A stretch of 64,000 nt of DNA from Bin125 sp026705025 (GTDB lineage Bacteria; Chloroflexota; Dehalococcoidia; Bin125), in the NCBI GenBank assembly GCA_026705025.1, contig JAPPBN010000004.1, positions 1 through 64,000 on the forward strand, read 5' to 3'. A program made the translations under genes and the position numbers. Below, piece by piece: positions 50,371 to 61,408 of this stretch. Each line of letters begins with the position of its first letter. Within the stretch, counting starts at the first letter, position 1. A model generated the notes under the pieces. The model ran no database searches. It saw only the letters and a program-made list of their open reading frames with translations, and had not been told where the DNA came from.

Positions 50371-53232
50371 CTAGCCGAGCGCGCCGATTCTCGACTCCAG
50401 GTCGGCCTGTTGACGCTGCAGATCGGAGGCCAACTCTTCCGCCTGCTTCACGACTTCGGCCGGCGCCTTCGAGCGGAAGCCTTCGTTTGAGAGCTTCGCT
50501 TCCGCGCCTCGCAGTCGTTTGACGATGCCTTCGAGGTCCTTGTTCAGACGGGCGCGCTCCTGATCGAGGTCAACCAGACCGCCTAACGGCAGGATCACTT
50601 CTGCGGCGGGTAGCACGGCAGAGGCGATTTGGTCGGCAGGAGCGTCGCCGCGATCCGAAACAATGGTCAACGGGCGCGCTCGTGAGAGCACCTCGACTAT
50701 CGGCGCCGAGGCGCTGACCGCGTCGGCGACCTCGCTCTGCGGCAGGACGTATGTCTCCGCCCACTGACCGGCCTGGACGCGGTAGTCGGCCCGAACCTGG
50801 CGCACGGCGGTGACAATCTCCTGCACCGCGGCGAACGCCTCTTCCGCTTCGAGGTCTCGGTCGGAGTCCGCGGGCTGCGGGTAGCGGGCGCCAATCAGCG
50901 CTGTCGCCTCTGCATCATCCCCCAAATGCGGCCGAAGCTGCTGCCAGATCGCCTCGGTCACGAACGGCATCCAGGGATGCAGCAGGCGCAGTCCGCCGTC
51001 GAGCACCCTGGTCAGCACCGGGAGCGGCGAGAGATCGCCGTTGCGCAGCCTGACCTTGCTCGCTTCGACGTACCAATCGAAGAACTCGCCCCAGAGGAAA
51101 TCCTGGATCTGGCGACCCGCTTCTCCCAACTGGAACTGGCGCAGTAGCTCATCAACGGAGTCGGTGACGGCCTGCAGCCGGGAGAGGATCCAACGATCTT
51201 CGAGGGGGACCCCCTCCGCCTGCGGCACCTCCCCCTGCGAGGGGGCGGAAACGTCGTCTGCAGCTGTCGACAGCTCGCCCAGCACGAACTTCGCGCCGTT
51301 CCAGAGTTTGTTGGCGAAGTTGCGCGAGCCCTCGAGGCGCTCGTCGGTGAGTCGCATGTCGTTGCCGGGCGTGGAACCCGTGGCGAGGGTGAAGCGCAGG
51401 GCGTCCATGCCGTACTGGTCGGCTTTCTCCAGCGGGTCGATCACGTTGTCCAGCGACTTCGACATCTTGCGGCCCTGGGCGTCGCGGACGAGGCCGTGCA
51501 GGTAGACCGTGTGGAACGGCGCCGGGCCCATGTTGTAACAACCGAGCATGATCATCCGCGCGACCCAGAAGAAGAGGATGTCGTAGCCCGTCTCCATCAC
51601 CGACGACGGGTAGAAACGTGACAGGTCGTCTTCGTCCTCATGCGGCCAGCCGAGCGTCGAGTGGGTCCACAGGCCGGACGAGAACCACGTGTCGAGCACG
51701 TCGGGGTCCTGGACGAGATCCGCATCATCGCACCAGGGACAATCGGTCGGATCGGTCATCGCGACGATCGGGCGCGCGCCTTCGTCGATCGTGATCTGGC
51801 CGTCGTCCCCGGTGATGATTTCGTCGCCGTCGCAGCAGCGGCAGTACCAGGCGGGAATCCGGTGACCCCACCAGAGCTGGCGCGAGATACACCAGGGACG
51901 GATGTTGTCCATCCACTGCAGGTAGACGTTCTTGGAGCGTTCCGGAACGATCCGCACTTCGTCCTCGCGCACGACGCGCGCCGCCTCCGCGGCCATCTCA
52001 TCGGTGTCGACGAACCACTGGTTCGAGACGAGCGGTTCGACGACCACGCCGGAGCGCTGTGAGTGCCCGACGTTGTGGATGTGCGTCTCCGTCTTGAGCA
52101 GGTAGCCGTCCTCCTCGAGATGCTGAGCGACCAGCGTGCGGGCCTCATCGCGGTCCATACCCGCATACAGCCCGGCCTCGGCCGTCAGCGTGCCGTCCCA
52201 GTCAACGACGCGGATCGGCTCCAGGCCGTGCCGTTCGCCGATCTCGAAGTCGAGCTGATCGTGACCCGGCGTGATCTTCAGCGCGCCGGTGCCGAACTCA
52301 AGGTCGACGCCGGAGTCGGCGATCAGCGGAATCAGCCGGTCAAAGCCGCGCAACGGCAATCGCACATGACGCCCAAGATGCGGCTGCCAGCGCTCGTCAT
52401 CCGGGTGAACGGCGATCGCCACGTCGGCGGGAATCGTCTCGGGACGCGTCGTGGCGATCGTGACGCCGTCGTCAAGCTCGTTGCCGCGCTCGTCGACAAA
52501 CGGGTAGCGGACGTGCCAGAGGTAACCCTCTTCTTCCTCGTACTCGACCTCGACATCCGAGAGCGCCGTCAGCATCTGCGGATCCCAGTTGATGATCCGC
52601 GCGCCGCGATAGATCTTGCCGTCCTTGAACAGGTCGACGAACGTCTTGCGCACGGCGTCGCGCGGCGTGGGATCAAGGGTGAAGGCCGTTCGTTCCCAGT
52701 CGCAGGACGCGCCCATGCGCCGCGCCTGCGACGTAATCCGCGGCCGGGTCACGCCGACCCAGTCCCAGACCCGCTCCTCGAACGCCTCTCGTCCAAGGTC
52801 GTGGCGGGTCATGCCCTCGCGCGCGAGCTGCTGTTCAACCACGCTTTGCGTCGCGATCCCGGCGTGGTCCAGACCAGGCAGCCAGAGCGTCGGCTCGCCC
52901 AGCATCCGGTGCCAGCGAATCAGGGCATCCTCGATCGTCAGCGTGACCGCATGGCCCAGGTGCAGCACCCCGGTGACATTCGGCGGCGGCATGATCACGG
53001 TGAACGGTTCCGCGTCGCTCTCGGAGGCATCTACTGGGGCATCTACTGGCCGAAACCAGCCGTTGTCCTCCCAGAACGCGTAGATCGGATCTTCGACAAT
53101 TGAGGCGTCATACGCCCCGGTCAGATCGCTCAGGATCGAGAGATCGAATTCAGTAGTGGTCACGGCTGAACTCCGAACGTTCAGTGGTTCCAGTGGCGGT
53201 TGGTTCTGAGTGATTGCGGGTTCGGCGCGCAT
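50371..53232 (-). CDS. valS: Valine--tRNA ligase
   Basis: 953-residue class I synthetase. PPPNVTGVLHLGHA at 82-95 (HIGH motif), KMSKSLDN (KMSKS motif), an editing domain with the zinc-ribbon-like CRCCDG and CPWC pairs, and the C-terminal coiled coil (LDQERARLNKDLEGIVKRL) are all present. A 15-residue stretch before PLEDRW (APSQGEVPQAEGV) is encoded by a dispersed palindromic repeat and is not family sequence. A 12-bp direct duplication near the N-terminus gives PVDAPVDAS. The start at 53232 lies 21 nt after the upstream stop; a GTG at 53163 is an alternative that removes a non-conserved 23 residues. Confidence 0.94.
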   Translation of the reverse strand: MRAEPAITQNQPPLEPLNVRSSAVTTTEFDLSILSDLTGAYDASIVEDPIYAFWEDNGWFRPVDAPVDASESDAEPFTVIMPPPNVTGVLHLGHAVTLTIEDALIRWHRMLGEPTLWLPGLDHAGIATQSVVEQQLAREGMTRHDLGREAFEERVWDWVGVTRPRITSQARRMGASCDWERTAFTLDPTPRDAVRKTFVDLFKDGKIYRGARIINWDPQMLTALSDVEVEYEEEEGYLWHVRYPFVDERGNELDDGVTIATTRPETIPADVAIAVHPDDERWQPHLGRHVRLPLRGFDRLIPLIADSGVDLEFGTGALKITPGHDQLDFEIGERHGLEPIRVVDWDGTLTAEAGLYAGMDRDEARTLVAQHLEEDGYLLKTETHIHNVGHSQRSGVVVEPLVSNQWFVDTDEMAAEAARVVREDEVRIVPERSKNVYLQWMDNIRPWCISRQLWWGHRIPAWYCRCCDGDEIITGDDGQITIDEGARPIVAMTDPTDCPWCDDADLVQDPDVLDTWFSSGLWTHSTLGWPHEDEDDLSRFYPSSVMETGYDILFFWVARMIMLGCYNMGPAPFHTVYLHGLVRDAQGRKMSKSLDNVIDPLEKADQYGMDALRFTLATGSTPGNDMRLTDERLEGSRNFANKLWNGAKFVLGELSTAADDVSAPSQGEVPQAEGVPLEDRWILSRLQAVTDSVDELLRQFQLGEAGRQIQDFLWGEFFDWYVEASKVRLRNGDLSPLPVLTRVLDGGLRLLHPWMPFVTEAIWQQLRPHLGDDAEATALIGARYPQPADSDRDLEAEEAFAAVQEIVTAVRQVRADYRVQAGQWAETYVLPQSEVADAVSASAPIVEVLSRARPLTIVSDRGDAPADQIASAVLPAAEVILPLGGLVDLDQERARLNKDLEGIVKRLRGAEAKLSNEGFRSKAPAEVVKQAEELASDLQRQQADLESRIGALG
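51202..51246 (-). repeat. Palindromic repeat inside valS (module A copy)
   Basis: Read on the coding strand it begins CGCCCCCTCGCAGGGGGAG and continues GTGCCGCAGGCGGAGGGGGTCC, the same hairpin-plus-arm order as the intergenic copy at 48676-48724. Its length and frame leave valS open. Confidence 0.75.
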
Positions 53233-53253
53233 GAGCCATTGGGCGCGACGAAC

Positions 53254-54147
53254 CTAACCTACAGCGACAAGTACGCCGTCGATCACGTCCGACTCATTCG
53301 GCGGGCGCTCGGCTTCGGCGGCGCGGCGGCGCTGGCGGCGCTGTTTCGCGGCCTCCAGCTCGTAGAGCATCTCCATGCCTTGCCGCGTGTCCGACGCGAC
53401 CCGCGCAGGATCCTGACGCTCCAGCCGCCGACGGAACAGCCAATACGTGAACGCCTGCCATTCGGAGTGTTCGATCCGCTCCGGATCGGAATCAGAACGA
53501 CCGCTGGCGGCGCGAAACTCGCGCAACAGATCCCGTTGCCGAGCGCCGTAGATGCGACCAAACACGTCGCTATCCAATTCATCGCGGGCATGCGAGAACG
53601 ACAGTCCGCTGCGCTCCTTCTGCAGAACCCGCTCCATCGCCAGGTGCAGGGCCTGCTCCACGCGGACGCCGTAGAGGAAATTCAGGTGCGCCCAGTACTT
53701 CGCGGTCCCCAGGCGATGCTGGAACTCGGCCTCGCTCAATGGGATGGGCGGTGACTCATCCACCAGCAGCGCCTCAACCTGACCGGGAGGCAACAAACCC
53801 GGCGGAGCCGAATCGCAGATCCGCTCCGCCAACAGCAGCCAGTCGAAGGCTTCGTGTTCAATCAGGTAGACGTACTCTCGGCCATCGATCATCTCACGCG
53901 GCGACTCCCACTCGCGAATGCAATCCAGCATCGCATCGAACCATGGCTTGCCCGCGTGCAGCTGTGCGTGGAACTGAGCCAGCAGCGCCTCCGTGCCAAA
54001 CTCCATCAGTTCCGCCCCGGCGACATGCTCATCGTCAATGCCCACATCGGGAGCAAAGCCGGTCTCCGCCGAGCCGGCGCCATTCCGCCGATCGGCCAGA
54101 TGCGGAAAGGGAATGTCGCCTGCCTGGTCGGCGGTCGTGTCTGCCAT
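53254..54147 (-). CDS. Protein of unknown function between secA and valS
   Basis: 297 residues, not recognised. Apparently soluble and mostly helical, rich in Glu, Arg and Trp. Notable blocks are DGREYVYLIEHEAFDWLLLAERI (about 86-108), AKYWAHLNFLYGVRVEQALHLAMERVL (about 150-176) and EWQAFTYWLFRRRLERQDPARV. The C-terminal 40 residues are a basic helix (AKQRRQRRRAAEAERP). The start at 54147 is 2 nt past the secA stop, so the two are tightly coupled, and valS follows 21 nt downstream. The coupling suggests a housekeeping role, but none can be assigned. Confidence 0.8.
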   Translation of the reverse strand: MADTTADQAGDIPFPHLADRRNGAGSAETGFAPDVGIDDEHVAGAELMEFGTEALLAQFHAQLHAGKPWFDAMLDCIREWESPREMIDGREYVYLIEHEAFDWLLLAERICDSAPPGLLPPGQVEALLVDESPPIPLSEAEFQHRLGTAKYWAHLNFLYGVRVEQALHLAMERVLQKERSGLSFSHARDELDSDVFGRIYGARQRDLLREFRAASGRSDSDPERIEHSEWQAFTYWLFRRRLERQDPARVASDTRQGMEMLYELEAAKQRRQRRRAAEAERPPNESDVIDGVLVAVG

Positions 54148-54149
54148 GC

Positions 54150-56888
<2,739 letters not shown>

Positions 56889-56972
56889 CCAACAGTCCCC
56901 AATCAGTTAGCCCACGGTGCTGGACATACACATCCAGTGTAACGGGGACACTGAGAGGGGAGCGTTAGCCGT

Positions 56973-57446
56973 TCAGCGACGACCTGCGAGTCGGTTGACC
57001 GCTTCGGCCAGTTCCTCCGGACGGCGGCTATTGAGGTAGTGGCGCTTGCCTTCGGTCGTATCGACGAAGACGCCGGTGCGCATCAGCGGCACAGACAGCG
57101 CACGACCCGGCCGACCCTCATGCCGGCCCCAGCGCAGACCCCAGCCTCCGTAGGACAGCCACGGATACCGCGCCACGCTCGCGCCCTCGATCTCCTCGGC
57201 CGCGATGCTCAATCCCCAGGGTCCGAACCGCGCCCGCAGCATCTCACCGTCGGCGTGGATGCGCAGCACCAGTAAGACGCTAAGGAACGCTGCTGTCAGC
57301 CCGCCCGCCAGAATCACCGCCGCTCCGACCAGTTGATCCTCTCCGACCAGCAGCCAGATGCCCAAACCGCCGGTGCCCACGGTGACCAAAGCGATTAGCG
57401 CGAATACGAGCGGCTGCGGCGTATGCACGTCCTCGGAATACCGCAT
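56973..57446 (-). CDS. Small membrane protein with PH-like domain
   Basis: 157 residues. Two hydrophobic helices (about 13-35 and 40-63) are followed by a beta-rich domain (IHADGEMLRARFGPWGLSI, YPWLSYGGWGLRWGR, GRALSVPLMRTGVFVDTTEGKRHYL) ending in RRPEELAEAVNRL. The latter is typical of bacterial PH-like membrane proteins. Function unknown. The ATG at 57446 fits the start of the first helix; an upstream in-frame start adds 17 residues. It lies between prs and secA, 79 and 84 nt from each. Confidence 0.75.
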   Translation of the reverse strand: MRYSEDVHTPQPLVFALIALVTVGTGGLGIWLLVGEDQLVGAAVILAGGLTAAFLSVLLVLRIHADGEMLRARFGPWGLSIAAEEIEGASVARYPWLSYGGWGLRWGRHEGRPGRALSVPLMRTGVFVDTTEGKRHYLNSRRPEELAEAVNRLAGRR

Positions 57447-57525
57447 CGCAGGAGTTCCTCCCGGCCGCAGGATCCAGAGCGCGGCCCTCGATTTCACTGT
57501 ACCAAGATCAGGCGTGCATAGTGCC

Positions 57526-58473
57526 CTACCGAAACAGCGCCCCGACCGAGTCGCCCTCGTGGATCCGACGGATCGCCTCGCCGAGCAGCGGCGCGACCGA
57601 GACCGTCTCTAACTCCGCCCCCTGATCATCCTCGGGCAACGACAGCGTGTCGGTCAGCACGACCGAAACAATCGGACTCATCGCCAACCGCTCCAGAGCC
57701 GGAGGTGACAGAATCCCGTGGATGGCCGCCGCCCGGATCCGCTGCGCGCCCTCACTGCGCAACAACTCCGCCACTTCGCAGAGCGTGCCGGCCGTGACAA
57801 TCTCATCATCGATGATCAGCGCGTCACGCCCGCCGACTTCGCCAATCAGTTGCAGCATCTCCGCACGGTCGTCGTTGCCCGTCCGCCGTTTCTCCGCGAT
57901 CGCCACCGGCAGGTTGAGCAAATCCGCCATCGCTCGCGCCCGCTTGGCCCCCCCGAAATCAGGCGACACCACCACGCCATCGAACCCCTGTGAACGGAAG
58001 TGCTCAGCCAACAGCCGCTGCGCTGTCAGCTCGTCCGTCGGGATGTGGAAGAAGCCCTGTATCTGCCCGGCGTGCAGGTCCATGGTCAGCATCCGGTCGG
58101 CGCCCGCCGTCTGGATCAGGTCGGCGAACAGCCGCGCCGTGATCGGCACCCGCGGCTGGTCCTTCTTGTCCGAGCGGCCGTAGGCGAAATAGGGCACGAC
58201 CGCCGTGATCCGCCCGGCCGACGCGCGCCGCGCCGCGTCGATCATGATCAGCAGCTCAACCAGGTGGTGGTTGACCGGCTTCGCCCCCGGCTGGATCAGG
58301 AACACGTCCCGTTCGCGGATGTTGTCGAGGAATTGGACGAACGTGTTGCCGTTGGCGAAGTCGAACACGTTCGCGCAGCCCAGCTCCACATCCAGCGCCG
58401 CGCACACGTCGCGCGCCAGCTCCGGATGCGCGTTGCCCGTAAAGACAATCGGATCGCCGACATATCGACTCAT
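57526..58473 (-). CDS. prs: Ribose-phosphate pyrophosphokinase
   Basis: 315-residue enzyme making PRPP from ribose 5-phosphate and ATP, for nucleotide, histidine, tryptophan and NAD synthesis. Blocks seen are DNIRERDVFLIQPGA, PYFAYGRSDKKDQPR (ATP loop), the magnesium-site DLHAGQIQGFFHIPTDEL, and the PRPP-binding ALIIDDEIVTAGTL. Both halves of the type I transferase fold are complete. VFDFANGNTFVQFLDN differs slightly from the usual F-x-D-G-E start, with ANGNTF in place of DGE. Confidence 0.93.
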   Translation of the reverse strand: MSRYVGDPIVFTGNAHPELARDVCAALDVELGCANVFDFANGNTFVQFLDNIRERDVFLIQPGAKPVNHHLVELLIMIDAARRASAGRITAVVPYFAYGRSDKKDQPRVPITARLFADLIQTAGADRMLTMDLHAGQIQGFFHIPTDELTAQRLLAEHFRSQGFDGVVVSPDFGGAKRARAMADLLNLPVAIAEKRRTGNDDRAEMLQLIGEVGGRDALIIDDEIVTAGTLCEVAELLRSEGAQRIRAAAIHGILSPPALERLAMSPIVSVVLTDTLSLPEDDQGAELETVSVAPLLGEAIRRIHEGDSVGALFR

Positions 58474-58617
58474 CGCAACGCACCCCCCGCCGAACGCGAA
58501 GCCTGGCTCACGCCGTCAAGTTATCTCACGCCTCAAAATCACACAGGTCTCGACGCCGGTTGTCAAGGCTATGCACCATAACTCGGTGGACACACCGCCT
58601 CCCCCTCCAATCCTCTC

Positions 58618-58667
58618 CCCTCTCCCCCCTCTGGGGGGAGATGTCACGGAGTGACAGAGGGGGGCGC
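58618..58667. repeat. GC-rich palindromic repeat (module A copy)
   Basis: CTCCCCCCTCTGGGGGGAG hairpin, then a perfect mini-hairpin TGTCACGGAGTGACA, then GAGGGGGGCGCC. It is the clearest example of the module and lies in the 258-nt gap between prs and the small gene at 58732. Confidence 0.75.
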
Positions 58668-58731
58668 CTCAGCCAACCACACTGCGGTACTATCAGAACA
58701 TACATACTGCTACTGCCGAGGGAACATCATC

Positions 58732-59073
58732 ATGCCCAACCCCTTCCACTTCCGAGCCCGCATCGACCGCCTCTGGCGACGCTCCGGGGACCACAACCCC
58801 GGCTACATCCGCCTCAAGGCCCTCAACGCCGTCGTCCGCGAACTCTTCGCCCCCAACGATCGCGCCCGGCGCAACTACCGGATGTACCTCGCCACCGACC
58901 CCTTCGACGTCGCCCGCCACCTCCTCCGCAACCTCTACGACCGCCCGGGACTATTGGTTCTCCCCTCCGTTGACCCCCTCTGCCTCCCTGTCCCCCTGGG
59001 AGAGGGCTGGGGTGAGGGTCCCTTCGCCCACCCGCAGGAAGAATCGCCCGAAGAAGAAGATGACCCGTTGTAG
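58732..59073 (+). CDS. Small protein of unknown function with repeat-derived C-terminus
   Basis: 113 residues (MPNPFHFRARIDRLWRR start), not recognised. The N-terminal 70 residues are basic and helical. NPGYIRLKALNAVVRELFAPN resembles a segment in the protein at 31402-31698. From about residue 83 the sequence PLCLPVPLGEGWGEG is encoded by a dispersed GC-rich repeat, so the tail is not ancestral. An acidic end follows (EESPEEEDDPL). A T-tract (CCCCGTTTTTCTTTTTTCCCC) lies about 20 nt after the stop and may help termination. The start has no strong ribosome-binding site. Confidence 0.58.
   Translation: MPNPFHFRARIDRLWRRSGDHNPGYIRLKALNAVVRELFAPNDRARRNYRMYLATDPFDVARHLLRNLYDRPGLLVLPSVDPLCLPVPLGEGWGEGPFAHPQEESPEEEDDPL
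58983..59021 (+). repeat. CCCTCTCCC-type repeat inside the small gene
   Basis: CCTCCCTGTCCCCCTGGGAGAGGGCTGGGGTGAGGGTC, nearly the same as the left unit at 33793-33833. It is in frame and encodes the PLGEGWGEG peptide. Confidence 0.75.
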
Positions 59074-59239
59074 CCGCCCCTCCCAAGCAGCCCCGTTTTT
59101 CTTTTTTCCCCGAGGCGCTTCCCCCTCCAGCCCCGCCGTGCCCACCTGATAGCACTGCGCGATCAGTGCAGTGGATTACGCAACGAGCCAATGCCAGCGG
59201 CATCGCGACGTAATGAACGCTTCGGTTACATCGGCTTGC

Positions 59240-59268
59240 TTGCGACACTCGACATCCTTGCTTACGAT
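59240..59268 (+). promoter_or_regulatory. Promoter of groES-groEL
   Basis: TTGCGA (59240-59245) and TACGAT (59263-59268) with 17-bp spacing. Transcription would start near 59275, at the edge of the CIRCE element, which places the operator where repressor binding blocks initiation. Confidence 0.7.
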
Positions 59269-59276
59269 GCAAGTCG

Positions 59277-59303
59277 TTAGCACTCGCAGGCTGTGAGTGC
59301 CAA
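59277..59303. promoter_or_regulatory. CIRCE operator (HrcA binding site)
   Basis: TTAGCACTC-N9-GAGTGCCAA, the canonical CIRCE inverted repeat with one change (C for T in the right arm). It lies 59 nt before the groES start codon and predicts HrcA control of the chaperonin operon. hrcA is not in this window. Confidence 0.93.
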
Positions 59304-59361
59304 CATCCACCTGCGAGCAATCAGCAAGACAGCATCACAGCAGAGATTGGAACTCAGCACT

Positions 59362-59658
59362 ATGGCCACCGAGCTCAAGCCGCTCAACGACCGCATTGTG
59401 ATCAAGCCGCTCCAGCAGGAGCAGGTGCTCTCCTCTGGCATCGTCATCCCCGACTCGGCCAAGGAAAAGCCGCAGCAGGGCGAAGTCATCGCCATCGGCC
59501 CGGGCAAGCGCGACGACGACGGCAACCGCGTCCCGCTCGACATCGAGATGGGCGACCGGATCCTTTACAAGAAGTACACCGGCCAGGAAATCCAGATCGA
59601 CAACGAGGACCTGATCGTGCTCGAAGAGCGCGAGGTCCTGGCCAAGCTGATCGTCTAG
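59362..59658 (+). CDS. groES: Co-chaperonin GroES
   Basis: 98-residue heptameric lid of GroEL. PLNDRIVIKP, the mobile loop EQVLSSGIVIPDSAKEKPQ, and the conserved GEVIAIGPG and GDRILYKKYTG strands are present. The ATG at 59362 (MATELKPLND) is chosen because the homology begins there; 23 extra in-frame residues upstream overlap the CIRCE-promoter leader. groEL starts 39 nt downstream. Confidence 0.96.
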   Translation: MATELKPLNDRIVIKPLQQEQVLSSGIVIPDSAKEKPQQGEVIAIGPGKRDDDGNRVPLDIEMGDRILYKKYTGQEIQIDNEDLIVLEEREVLAKLIV

Positions 59659-59697
59659 ATCAGCGGCATCCACAACGAAGCACAACCAGGAGCAATC

Positions 59698-61326
<1,629 letters not shown>

Positions 61327-61351
61327 GTCCAACCGCTCCCACGAGCAATCA

Positions 61352-61388
61352 GAAGCCCCCGACGCTGAGCGTCGGGGGCTTCTCTGTC
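61352..61388 (+). terminator. Rho-independent terminator after groEL
   Basis: Perfect 13- to 15-bp stem (GAAGCCCCCGACGCT at 61352-61366 with its inverse at 61368-61382) followed by a T/C-rich stretch. It separates the groEL transcript from convergent rpoC, whose stop is 21 nt beyond. Confidence 0.85.
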
Positions 61389-61408
61389 TCTCCTCAAACG
61401 AGCGAACG

